This document shows positions 35,742-43,999 of a DNA stretch of 64,000 nt, in pieces. A program made the translations under genes and the position numbers. This stretch comes from Cellulophaga lytica DSM 7489 (GTDB taxonomy: Bacteria > Bacteroidota > Bacteroidia > Flavobacteriales > Flavobacteriaceae): assembly GCF_000190595.1 (NCBI RefSeq), contig NC_015167.1, positions 2,283,501-2,347,500 on the forward strand, read 5' to 3'. The notes under the pieces are model-generated. The model did no database searches, had not been told where the DNA came from, and saw only the letters and a program-made list of their open reading frames with translations. Positions within the stretch are counted from its first letter, which is position 1. Every line of letters starts with the position of its first letter.

Positions 35742-37660
35742 CTTAATAGGTTTGATACTTTAAATCTAATATACACTAATTCTTGTATTTCCTTAATAGT
35801 TCTAAAGGTTCGTTTAAGTTTTATTTTCTCTGCTTTAGTTAGTTTGCTTAATGATATGTACCTGCCAGAATCGTTATGTAATAAACCTTGTTTGGTTCTA
35901 AATTTTAGTAATGCTTTGGTAGCATATGATGCAGCAATAAATAGTTCTGCGTTATTGGGTTCTAACTCGGCTAATTTTTCAAAACGCTCTGCAGTATAAT
36001 TAATAGACTTTATAGAGTGAGATAATATTAAAACTCTAGCTGCATCTGTTAATGGCATAAGCGCACGTCTTTTAATATCAAAAAAGTCTTTATTTGCACC
36101 ATCTTGCTCTACTAAAAATTGTCTAAAAAAACCGGTAGGAGATGGGTTTTGTAAAGATCCGCTAGCTAAATGTAAAAAGAAATTTGGGTAATTTTTAGCT
36201 GTTTCAAATATATGGTTTGATAGTTCTGTAACCAACTCTTGGTTGCCATATACATTGTTATAATCAAAAAATATAGATGATAACAATACTTCATCTTTAC
36301 CAGGATTTGTAATCCAAGATGTAACATTTGTTTTCCACTCACTAAGGCTTAAGCACCAATTTGGGTTAGAAGCCATCATTTCTGCAGGGCAATACTCGTA
36401 GCCAATAACGTTTAGTCTTTGTGTTACTTGTTTGGCAAAATTTATAAATATTGCTTTTGTTTCTTCTAGTTTTTCTGGTGGTACATCTTCAAAAACCAGA
36501 GCATTGTCTTGGTCTGTGTGCAATAATTGTTCGCTTCTGCCTTGGCTACCTAATGCAAGCCAACTAAAAGATACAGGTAACGGAGTACCTAACTTAGCAA
36601 TAGAATTTTTTATAATTTGTTTAATACAGGCATCATTTAACTCAGAAATAATTTTAGAAATTAATGTCATTGGTATATTCTGGTTTAAATATCCCTTTAA
36701 CAGCATCATAATACTTTTTCTTACCTGCTTAATTTCCTTAGTTCTAGTGGCTCTTTTTATTGCCTTAATTAGTACTGTTGGGTTATTGCCAACCGCAAGC
36801 ATAACATCATGTTTAGATAAAATACCAACAGCCTTAGAATTAACAGTACCATCTTTTGTTAAGCATAAATGGCTAATATTACTTTTTATCATTGCCATTT
36901 GTGCCTGCGTAATGGTTAATTTTTTTGAGTAAGTAATTACTGGAGATGTCATTATCTCTCTTGCAGGAGCAGAAATAGGTAGTTTCCCAGTAACAATTTT
37001 GTTACGCAAATCTTTGTCTGTAATAATACCAATGGGTAATTTGTCTTCTAAAACTAAAATAGCACCAACATTTTTGCTTGTCATTTTTGCAGCTAGCACT
37101 TTTGCTTGTGTTTTAGGAGAGCAACTTACTAGTTTTTTAGAATATTTTACAGGCTGCAAGTCAAACAACTCTGCACTAGGGTTGTAAACTTCTCCGCTTT
37201 CAGGCTCTCCGTATAAGGTACCTCTGTAGCTTTTAGAATAAGGGTTTCTAGTGTTAGAGGCAAAACTATCTATTAAAAAATTACCAACATCTCTGTTGCT
37301 AGTAGCAAATGGTTTAAAAGTAACAATAGGTATGGCGTATAATATACTTTCTTCATGTGCCTTTGCTTGCATTTTATAATTTTCATTAGCAATTAAAGGG
37401 CGTAAACCAAAAATATCTCCTTCATCACAAATATCTACAATAGTATTGGTTTCTGTTTTATTTAAAGATACGGCACCTTTATGTATAATATAAAAATGAG
37501 TATGTGGCGCATCATTTTCATTAAAAATAATAGCATCTTTTTCTTTATAAACAATAGATATTTGTGTAGCTAATTCTTGTAATTCTTCTAATAATAATTG
37601 ATTAAAAGGAGGGTAGTTTTTTAAAAAATCTGCTACTCTATGTGATATGGTATTTTTCAT
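35738..37660 (-). CDS. cNMP-binding/CBS/DUF294 nucleotidyltransferase-like protein
   Basis: A 640-residue cytosolic signalling-type protein. Order of domains: cyclic-nucleotide-binding fold (about 10-130, with HFYIIHKGAVSLNKTE and GDIFGLRPLI), two CBS repeats (about 165-295, adenine-nucleotide sensing), a DUF294 nucleotidyltransferase-like domain (about 320-450, with LGSQGRSEQLLHTDQDNA), and a helical C-terminal DUF294 domain (about 490-635). It resembles GlnD-type nucleotidyltransferases in the GSxGR...DxD pattern. It overlaps the exonuclease gene by 4 bp. No promoter consensus stands out in the 584-bp gap to the divergent speA. The target of any transferase activity is unknown. Confidence 0.85.
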   Translation of the reverse strand: MKNTISHRVADFLKNYPPFNQLLLEELQELATQISIVYKEKDAIIFNENDAPHTHFYIIHKGAVSLNKTETNTIVDICDEGDIFGLRPLIANENYKMQAKAHEESILYAIPIVTFKPFATSNRDVGNFLIDSFASNTRNPYSKSYRGTLYGEPESGEVYNPSAELFDLQPVKYSKKLVSCSPKTQAKVLAAKMTSKNVGAILVLEDKLPIGIITDKDLRNKIVTGKLPISAPAREIMTSPVITYSKKLTITQAQMAMIKSNISHLCLTKDGTVNSKAVGILSKHDVMLAVGNNPTVLIKAIKRATRTKEIKQVRKSIMMLLKGYLNQNIPMTLISKIISELNDACIKQIIKNSIAKLGTPLPVSFSWLALGSQGRSEQLLHTDQDNALVFEDVPPEKLEETKAIFINFAKQVTQRLNVIGYEYCPAEMMASNPNWCLSLSEWKTNVTSWITNPGKDEVLLSSIFFDYNNVYGNQELVTELSNHIFETAKNYPNFFLHLASGSLQNPSPTGFFRQFLVEQDGANKDFFDIKRRALMPLTDAARVLILSHSIKSINYTAERFEKLAELEPNNAELFIAASYATKALLKFRTKQGLLHNDSGRYISLSKLTKAEKIKLKRTFRTIKEIQELVYIRFKVSNLLR

Positions 37661-38000
37661 ACGTTTTATTACTATTGTTTTGTAAATTTAAGAGAGAATA
37701 AGTTATAAACGGCATTAAAATAACTTAAAGTAACAAGTGTTTTTGACTTTAAAAAGAACTTTTTTTTAAAAATATAAGATTTTTAAGACTTATTTTTAAA
37801 TTGATTACAACTCTTGTATTCCTTGTTTTAAAGGGGTTTTTAAGTGTTCTGTTAGCTTTGTGTTATCAGAAAATTATTTTTTTTATTTTTTTTGATGGAA
37901 TATTAGTTTTTTCATTTTTTTTGTTTTCATTTGTCCCGTCAAAATAAAGGATTAAATTTTGGCAATTTAGCACATAGCTGAGCATAAATGTATAATGTTT
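37661..38000. other. AT-rich intergenic region upstream of the speA leader RNA
   Basis: About 340 bp without an ORF. It must hold the divergent promoters of the DUF294 gene and of the speA transcript. TATAAT at 37991-37996, just upstream of the leader structure, is the best core-promoter candidate but does not match the Bacteroidetes TAnnTTTG form. Confidence 0.35.
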
Positions 38001-38004
38001 CTAT

Positions 38005-38218
38005 GTTCGGGTTTTTGGGAATTAGGAAGTCATACCCAAAAACAACCTATAAGATAGGAAACCGAATTTTAAAGCTAACTTCCGGTAACACCTCTATAGT
38101 CTGCAGCCAGCATGACTACTTTTTCGTGCCAACCACGGAACGTCAAATCATTGTTTAGTATTTTAAAATTTTAGTCGCAAAAAACGCCCAAAAGCACAAG
38201 GTTTTCCTGTGTTTTAAA
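38005..38218 (+). ncRNA. candidate structured leader RNA (riboswitch-like) upstream of speA
   Basis: Complementary segments visible by eye: P1 38006-38010 with 38062-38066; P2 38011-38019 with 38035-38043 (9 bp, perfect); P3 38046-38050 with 38054-38058. Together these form a three-way junction. The P2 loop GGAAGT (38025-38030) pairs perfectly with ACTTCC (38078-38083), a pseudoknot. Further hairpins follow at 38097-38118 (TAGTC, TGC / GCA, GACTA) and 38125-38137. A last hairpin (38191-38201 with 38206-38215, one bulge) ends in T residues 30 bp before the speA ATG and looks like a weak terminator. I do not recognise the RNA class; it could instead be a separate small RNA ending at the terminator. 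Confidence 0.5.
38191..38215 (+). terminator. terminator-like hairpin in the speA leader
   Basis: About 10 bp including one G-U pair and one bulged A, loop TTTT, with a short T-run inside the 3' arm and then AAAATTTT. Position between the structured leader and the start codon suggests attenuation. Confidence 0.45.
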
Positions 38219-38244
38219 ATTTTAATTTATCAAATAATAATTTA

Positions 38245-39648
38245 ATGAATACTAAATATATTGATTTAATTGACCAGACTTATCATTTTCCGCAAGAAGA
38301 ATTTAAGTTAGATGGTGAAAACTTAATGTTTCATGACATACCATTAAAACAACTAGTAGAACAATACGGTAGCCCGTTAAAGTTTACATACTTACCAAAA
38401 ATCTCTGATAATATTTCTAGAGCTAAAAATTGGTTTGCTATAGCAATGGAAAAATACCAATATAAAGGTAAATACCATTACTGTTATTGTACTAAAAGTT
38501 CTCATTTTAAACCAGTATTGCATGAGGCCTTAAATAATAATATACATATAGAAACGTCTTCTGCGTTTGATATTAATATTGTTGAGCACTTAAAACAAGA
38601 AGGTAAAATTAAAGATGATACTTATGTAATATGTAACGGCTTTAAAAGAGACCAATACATAACAAACATAGCAAGGTTAATTAATGAAGGACACCGTAAT
38701 TGCATACCAATTATAGATAATTATGAGGAAATAGACTTGTTGTCTAATGAAATTAATGAAGACTTTAAAGTAGGAATTCGTATAGCGTCTGAAGAAGAAC
38801 CAAAATTTGAGTTTTATACTTCTCGCTTAGGAATTGGCTACAAAAACATTGTTCCTTTTTATGAAAATCAAATTAGAGATAATGATAAGGTACAGTTAAA
38901 AATGTTGCACTTTTTTATAAATACAGGTATAAAAGACAATGCATATTACTGGAACGAGCTTTTAAAGTGTTTAAAGGTTTATGTAAAATTAAAAAAGATT
39001 TGTCCGTCTCTAGATAGTTTAAATATAGGTGGTGGTTTTCCAATCAAAAACTCTTTAGTTTTTGATTATGATTACCAATATATGATTGATGAAATCATTA
39101 ATCAGATTAAATTAACATGTGATGAGGCAGGCGTAGATGTGCCAAATATTTTTACTGAGTTTGGTAGTTTTACTGTGGGTGAAGCAGGTGGTGCTATTTA
39201 TGAAATTTTATACCAAAAACAACAAAACGATAGAGAAAAGTGGAATATGATAGACTCTTCTTTTATTACAACATTGCCAGATACTTGGGCAATAAATAAA
39301 AGGTTTATTATGCTGCCAATTAATAGGTGGAATGATGAGTATGAGCGAGTATTGCTTGGTGGTTTAACTTGTGATAGTGATGATTATTACAACAGTGAGC
39401 AACACACAAATGCTATTTATTTACCAAAATATAAAAAAAATAAACCTTTATACATTGGGTTTTTTAATACTGGAGCTTACCAAGAAAGTATTGGTGGTTA
39501 TGGCGGTTTACAACATTGCTTAATACCACAGCCAAAGCACATATTAATAAACAAAGATGCAGAAGGAAAAATAACAACCAAATTATTTAATGAACAACAA
39601 AAGGCAGAAGATCTGCTTAAAATTTTAGGATATGAGCACAACAAATAA
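38245..39648 (+). CDS. speA: arginine decarboxylase (PLP-dependent, alanine-racemase fold)
   Basis: Decarboxylates arginine to agmatine, the first step of polyamine synthesis by this route. The 467 residues form a PLP barrel: the likely Schiff-base lysine is K84 in YCTKSSHFKP, a glycine-rich phosphate loop is NIGGGFPI (near 258), and CDSDDYYN (near 376) is the C-terminal dimer-site motif with the catalytic Cys. It is shorter than E. coli SpeA (about 658), as in other Bacteroidetes. The next gene is an agmatinase overlapping by 17 bp, which strongly supports arginine over diaminopimelate as substrate. A structured leader with a terminator-like hairpin precedes it. Confidence 0.88.
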   Translation: MNTKYIDLIDQTYHFPQEEFKLDGENLMFHDIPLKQLVEQYGSPLKFTYLPKISDNISRAKNWFAIAMEKYQYKGKYHYCYCTKSSHFKPVLHEALNNNIHIETSSAFDINIVEHLKQEGKIKDDTYVICNGFKRDQYITNIARLINEGHRNCIPIIDNYEEIDLLSNEINEDFKVGIRIASEEEPKFEFYTSRLGIGYKNIVPFYENQIRDNDKVQLKMLHFFINTGIKDNAYYWNELLKCLKVYVKLKKICPSLDSLNIGGGFPIKNSLVFDYDYQYMIDEIINQIKLTCDEAGVDVPNIFTEFGSFTVGEAGGAIYEILYQKQQNDREKWNMIDSSFITTLPDTWAINKRFIMLPINRWNDEYERVLLGGLTCDSDDYYNSEQHTNAIYLPKYKKNKPLYIGFFNTGAYQESIGGYGGLQHCLIPQPKHILINKDAEGKITTKLFNEQQKAEDLLKILGYEHNK

Positions 39649-40576
39649 TTACGCAGGCATTCCAGATGAGTTTGCGCAATTGGAGACCGCAAAAGTAGTT
39701 TTAATCCCAGTTCCTTATGACGGAACAAGTACATGGGGAAAAGGAGCAGATAAAGGGCCAGAGGCTTTTTTAGTTGCATCAGAAAATATGGAATTGTACG
39801 ATATTGAAACCGGTACAGAACCATACCAACAAGGAATATACCTTGCTGATGCAATTACAGAAAATAGCTCGCCAGAAGCTATGGTAGACGAGGTGCATAA
39901 AATCACTAAAAAGTACATTAAGCGTAACAAGTTTGTAACGTTATTTGGTGGTGAACATTCTATTTCTATAGGTACTATTAGGGCTTTTAATGAGTGTTTT
40001 AATAACCTAACTGTTTTGCATATTGATGCACATGCAGATTTAAGAGCATCTTATGAGGGAACAGCTTGTAACCACGCTTGCGCAGTGCATGAGGCAAGTC
40101 AACAAACTAATTTGTTACAAGTAGGTATACGTAGTATGGATGCTATAGAAAAAACATATATGGATGAAGAAAAAACATTCTTTGCTCATGATATGGTTAA
40201 TGATGAGTATTGGATGGATAAGGTTGTAGACCAAATGACAGAAAACGTTTTTATTACCTTAGATTTAGATGCTTTAGACCCATCTATATTACCATCTACA
40301 GGAACACCAGAACCAGGAGGTTTGTTTTGGTATGAAACTCTAGAGTTTTTAAAACAAGTATTTACAGAAAAAAATGTTGTAGGTTTTGATATTGTTGAAC
40401 TTTGCCCAAATAAGGCAGATAAATCGTCAGATTTTTTAGCAGCAAAATTATACTACAAAATGTTAAGTTATAAATTTATGGGTGAAGGTGTAGATGATGC
40501 TTATGATAATACATATGCTATAGATCTAAAAGCTGGTAACTCTACTATTTCAAAATTTGAAGAAGATGAAGACTAA
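39632..40576 (+). CDS. speB: agmatinase (ureohydrolase family)
   Basis: Hydrolyses agmatine to putrescine and urea with a binuclear manganese site. The 314 residues contain all the metal motifs: GGEHSIS (near residue 109), HIDAHADLR (near 131) and TLDLDALDPS (near 210). The N-terminal VPYDGTSTWGKGADKGPEAF loop is also typical. The start overlaps the speA reading frame by 17 bp, and the stop overlaps the next gene, so the three are translationally linked. Arginase or guanidinobutyrase are alternatives in this family, but the neighbour decarboxylase makes agmatinase the best call. Confidence 0.93.
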   Translation: MSTTNNYAGIPDEFAQLETAKVVLIPVPYDGTSTWGKGADKGPEAFLVASENMELYDIETGTEPYQQGIYLADAITENSSPEAMVDEVHKITKKYIKRNKFVTLFGGEHSISIGTIRAFNECFNNLTVLHIDAHADLRASYEGTACNHACAVHEASQQTNLLQVGIRSMDAIEKTYMDEEKTFFAHDMVNDEYWMDKVVDQMTENVFITLDLDALDPSILPSTGTPEPGGLFWYETLEFLKQVFTEKNVVGFDIVELCPNKADKSSDFLAAKLYYKMLSYKFMGEGVDDAYDNTYAIDLKAGNSTISKFEEDED

Positions 40577-41540
40577 AGGAGCTATCTCTAATTTTATAGA
40601 AAAATACTACTTACACTTTAATTCTGCTGCTTTGGTAGATGCTGCAAAAGGGTATGAAGATCAGTTAAACAAAGGATCTAAAATGTTAGTTTCTTTGGCT
40701 GGTGCAATGAGTACTGCAGAGTTAGGAAAAATATTTGCAGAGATGATTCGTCAAGACAAAGTGCAAATTATATCCTGTACTGGTGCAAACCTAGAAGAAG
40801 ATATTATGAACTTGGTAGCACACTCACATTACAAACGTGTGCCTAATTATAGAGATTTAACTCCGCAACAAGAGTGGGATTTGCTAGAAAAAGGCCTAAA
40901 CCGTGTAACAGATACGTGTATACCAGAAGAAGAAGCTTTTAGACGTTTGCAAGAGCATATTGTAAAAATTTGGAAAGATGCAGAAGCTGCTGGTGAGCGT
41001 TACTTGCCTCATGAATATATGTACAAAATGCTACTTTCTGGTGTTTTAGAAGAGTATTATGAGATAGATTTAAAAGATTCTTGGATGTATGCAGCAGCAG
41101 AAAAAAACTTACCAATAGTTTGTCCTGGTTGGGAAGACAGTACAATGGGTAACATTTTTGCATCATATGTGTTAAAAGGTGAGCTTAAAGCTAGTACTAT
41201 GAAATCTGGTATAGAATATATGACATTCTTGGCAGATTGGTATACAGAGAATTCTGAAAACGGAATTGGATTTTTTCAAATAGGTGGTGGTATTGCAGGT
41301 GATTTTCCTATTTGCGTAGTGCCAATGTTATACCAAGATATGGAGCGTACAGATACACCATTCTGGAGCTATTTTTGTCAAATTAGCGATTCTACAACAA
41401 GTTACGGATCATACTCTGGTGCAGTGCCAAATGAAAAAATTACTTGGGGTAAATTAGATATAGATACGCCTAAATTTATAATAGAGAGTGATGCTACAAT
41501 TGTTGCGCCATTAATTTTTGCTTACTTATTAGATATGTAA
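40566..41540 (+). CDS. deoxyhypusine-synthase-like protein, probably a polyamine enzyme
   Basis: A 324-residue homologue of deoxyhypusine synthase, an NAD-dependent aminobutyl transferase. The conserved active-site lysine is present in ITWGKLDID (K296), and there are NAD-fold motifs such as VSLAGAMSTAELGK and FFQIGGGIAGDFPI. Bacteria do not make eIF5A, so the protein substrate is absent. Homologues in bacterial polyamine operons are candidates for homospermidine or related polyamine synthesis. I use ATG 40566, which overlaps the speB stop; a TTG three codons earlier is the alternative. Third gene of the speA-speB operon. Confidence 0.87.
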   Translation: MKTKGAISNFIEKYYLHFNSAALVDAAKGYEDQLNKGSKMLVSLAGAMSTAELGKIFAEMIRQDKVQIISCTGANLEEDIMNLVAHSHYKRVPNYRDLTPQQEWDLLEKGLNRVTDTCIPEEEAFRRLQEHIVKIWKDAEAAGERYLPHEYMYKMLLSGVLEEYYEIDLKDSWMYAAAEKNLPIVCPGWEDSTMGNIFASYVLKGELKASTMKSGIEYMTFLADWYTENSENGIGFFQIGGGIAGDFPICVVPMLYQDMERTDTPFWSYFCQISDSTTSYGSYSGAVPNEKITWGKLDIDTPKFIIESDATIVAPLIFAYLLDM

Positions 41541-41542
41541 CT

Positions 41543-41842
41543 ATGGATAATTTAAAAAGAGTTATTGTAGATTTTAAAAAGCTTACTCCAGAAGTTTTAA
41601 AACTTTTGGTAGAGAAGTATCCAGATGGTTATGATGACCTTAATGTTATAAGTTTTTACAACGCAAAAGGAGAGCGCATAGAAGCTGTAGAGGTACTAAC
41701 AGAAGATACTAAGTATTTGGTTAAAATTAGTGAAAAGTTAGAGGTGACTATGGCTAATTATGATGAGGATGATTATGAAGATTTTGATGATGACGATCCT
41801 AACGCTATACCAGATATTCCTATAGACGATGTTGAAGATTAG
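41543..41842 (+). CDS. small conserved-looking acidic protein, unknown function
   Basis: A 99-residue protein. Residues 1-65 (VIVDFKKLTPEVLKLLVEKY, VISFYNAKGERIEAVEVL) look like a compact alpha/beta fold. Residues 70-99 are an extremely acidic tail, with 19 Asp/Glu in the last 30. No signal peptide or membrane helix. It lies 2 bp after the deoxyhypusine-synthase-like gene and 2 bp before the RMD1 gene, so it is cotranscribed. The acidic tail could bind cations, polyamines or a basic partner, but this is a guess; I do not recognise the family. Confidence 0.75.
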   Translation: MDNLKRVIVDFKKLTPEVLKLLVEKYPDGYDDLNVISFYNAKGERIEAVEVLTEDTKYLVKISEKLEVTMANYDEDDYEDFDDDDPNAIPDIPIDDVED

Positions 41843-41844
41843 CC

Positions 41845-42621
41845 ATGTATAGCGTAGATGCATACCAAATTGCAGCCTCTATAAGTATTAGAGAATGCAA
41901 GCGTAGTTTAACTTGGGAGCTCCTTTTTTCAGACGGAGACGAGTTATTTTATAAAATGGGAAATGAAAAATTTGTTTACATTTTTCAATATGGTATGGTT
42001 GGCTTTTTTAATCATACTTTAGAAGAAAAAAGAACAATTTTAGATAGTATTAAACCCTTTTGTAAAGGCTTAAAAGATGAACGTTTTTCTGAAGAAGTAA
42101 ATGTTGTTATAGAACCAGAAAAACAAGAGGTGTCATTTAACAAGGTAATAATACCTTTTTTTGATTATGAGGCTATACGTTTAATAGTGTTAAATGCATC
42201 GCAGTCTGTGGCTTTAGATAATTATTTTGATATTACAGAGCAATTATTGGGAGAAACAAATGAGCACACAAAGTATTTGGAGCAAAAAGGAAAACTAGAT
42301 ATCTCTGGTAATAAACTAAAAAGATTTATAGGTAGAGTTTTAAATATTAAAAATGAGATTTCTGAAAACCTATATATTTTTGATTCTCCAGATATAACTT
42401 GGGATAATGAAGCTTTAAGTCTTTTAAACCTTGAACTTAAAAAAACGTTTGACCTAAAAGATAGGTATAGGTATATTCATGAACGATTAGAGATTATTAA
42501 AGAAAATCTAGAATTGTTTAAAGATATTATGGACCACAAAGAAAGCAGTAGGCTAGAGTGGATTATTATAATACTTATTGTAATAGAAGTATTAGATATG
42601 CTTATTTTAAAAATTTTTTAA
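41845..42621 (+). CDS. RMD1/DUF155 family membrane-anchored protein
   Basis: A 258-residue protein of the RMD1 (DUF155) family. Soluble N-terminal domain (for example KFVYIFQYGMVGFFNHTL), the conserved segment SQSVALDNYFDITEQLLGE (near 130), a helical stretch DLKDRYRYIHERLEIIKENL (near 205) and a C-terminal membrane helix (about 235-256, WIIIILIVIEVLDMLIL). The tail anchor topology matches yeast and bacterial RMD1 proteins. Their biochemical function is not established. It ends the run that begins with speA, closed by a strong terminator at 42627. Confidence 0.85.
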   Translation: MYSVDAYQIAASISIRECKRSLTWELLFSDGDELFYKMGNEKFVYIFQYGMVGFFNHTLEEKRTILDSIKPFCKGLKDERFSEEVNVVIEPEKQEVSFNKVIIPFFDYEAIRLIVLNASQSVALDNYFDITEQLLGETNEHTKYLEQKGKLDISGNKLKRFIGRVLNIKNEISENLYIFDSPDITWDNEALSLLNLELKKTFDLKDRYRYIHERLEIIKENLELFKDIMDHKESSRLEWIIIILIVIEVLDMLILKIF

Positions 42622-42626
42622 AAACT

Positions 42627-42656
42627 AAAAACCTCTCTGAAAAGAGAGGTTTTTTT
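42627..42656. terminator. bidirectional terminator between RMD1 gene and murF
   Basis: A 12-bp perfect stem (42627-42638 with 42643-42654), loop GAAA, with A and T runs on either side. It serves both converging genes. Confidence 0.93.
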
Positions 42657-43932
42657 ATAATATATCTAAAATGCGTTCCAAAGCCATACCTCTAGATCCT
42701 TTTATTAAAAGGCTGCTATTGGGTTGTAAAGGATGCTTTTTTAAATACTCTTCTAAATCTTTAAATGTGGCTAGTTGTGTAGCTTCTGTTTTTGCTTTTG
42801 CAAAATTTTCGCCTACTAAAAAAGTAGTGGTAAAATTCATTTTACAAGCCTTATCTGCTATATGCTGGTGCTCTGTTTCTGCAGTAGTACCAAGCTCAAA
42901 CATATCTCCCAAAAAAACAATTTTATGTGCGGCTTTTATACCATTAAAATTATCTAATGCTGCAGCCATACTTGTTGGGTTAGCATTGTAGGCATCTAGT
43001 ATTATTTTGTAACCGTTTTGTTCTAGTATCTGAGATCTGTTATTTGCTGGTGTATAACCTTCTATAGCTTCTTTAATTAATGGTAGTGCTATGTTAAAAT
43101 ATTTACCCATAATTATAGCAGCACAACAATTGGTAAAATTATAAGCACCAACCAACTTAGTGGTTATTGTAATATCTTTTACTTTAATAGTAACAAACGG
43201 GTCTGCGCTAAGTAATTCTATTTTAAAATAATTGCTATTGTTACTGCTAAACCCTATTTTTTTTACATACGTACCAAGCTTACTTTCTTGTATAGGATCA
43301 TCTGCATTTAAAAAAACGTGTTTTTGGTTTGTGGTTAGGTACTTGTACAATTCACTTTTACCTTGTATAACACCTTCAGTACTGCCAAAACCTTCTAAAT
43401 GTGCTTTTCCAAAATTGGTAATATACCCATAATCTGGTTCTGCTAAGCTACTTAAAAATGCTATTTCTTTAAGGTGATTAGCGCCCATTTCTACAATTGC
43501 AATTTCTGTATCTTTTTGTATGGTTAAAAGCGTTAAAGGAACACCAATGTGGTTGTTTAAGTTACCTACAGTTGCAACGGTTTTATATTTTTTTTGAATA
43601 ACAGCTTTAATAAGTTCCTTGGTTGTTGTTTTTCCGTTACTACCCGTTAAGCCTATTACTTTTGCCTTACATTGTTTACGATGATACTTGCCAAGTTGCT
43701 GTAATGCTTGTAATACGTCATCAACCAAAATAAACTTGTTGTTAATTGCGTATTCTTTTTCATCTACAACTGCATAAGCAGCACCTTTTTCTAAAGCTTC
43801 TGAAGCGTATGTATTACCGTTAAAATTATCGCCTTTAAGCGCAAAAAAAATACAGTCTTTAGTTATTTTTCTAGTGTCTGTACAAACGGTAGAATGTGTT
43901 AAAAATAGTTGATGGATTTGTGCTATTGTCAT
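42655..43932 (-). CDS. murF: UDP-N-acetylmuramoyl-tripeptide--D-alanyl-D-alanine ligase
   Basis: Adds D-Ala-D-Ala to the peptidoglycan precursor, the last cytoplasmic Mur ligase step. The 425 residues contain the N-terminal MurE/F domain, the ATP-binding IGLTGSNGKTTTKELI (near residue 95), TVGNLNNHIGVPLTLL, EMGANHLKEI (near 150) and the C-terminal domain with LDAYNANPTSM (near 315) and GDMFELG. All match MurF rather than MurC/D/E. It lies downstream of gldJ on the same strand but separated by a terminator (43944-43980). The murF-gldJ neighbourhood is conserved in Flavobacteriia. Confidence 0.96.
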   Translation of the reverse strand: MTIAQIHQLFLTHSTVCTDTRKITKDCIFFALKGDNFNGNTYASEALEKGAAYAVVDEKEYAINNKFILVDDVLQALQQLGKYHRKQCKAKVIGLTGSNGKTTTKELIKAVIQKKYKTVATVGNLNNHIGVPLTLLTIQKDTEIAIVEMGANHLKEIAFLSSLAEPDYGYITNFGKAHLEGFGSTEGVIQGKSELYKYLTTNQKHVFLNADDPIQESKLGTYVKKIGFSSNNSNYFKIELLSADPFVTIKVKDITITTKLVGAYNFTNCCAAIIMGKYFNIALPLIKEAIEGYTPANNRSQILEQNGYKIILDAYNANPTSMAAALDNFNGIKAAHKIVFLGDMFELGTTAETEHQHIADKACKMNFTTTFLVGENFAKAKTEATQLATFKDLEEYLKKHPLQPNSSLLIKGSRGMALERILDIL

Positions 43933-43943
43933 AAAGCGAATAT

Positions 43944-43980
43944 AAAAAAAAAAGACTGCTCAAAGGAGCAGTCTTTTTTA
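43944..43980 (-). terminator. terminator after gldJ
   Basis: An 8-bp perfect core stem (43954-43961 with 43966-43973), extended by A/T pairs. On the minus strand it ends in a T-run and lies between gldJ and murF. Confidence 0.88.
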
Positions 43981-43999
43981 AAAAATATGTTGTGGTAAA

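Noticed and set aside
36432-36932. 166-codon ORF opposite the DUF294 gene
   Set aside because: Hydrophobic peptide arises from reverse reading of coding sequence; no start signals or homology features.
38097-38118. SRP (4.5S) RNA fragment suggested by GCAGCCAGCA
   Set aside because: The GGAA tetraloop and asymmetric loop of SRP helix 8 are absent.
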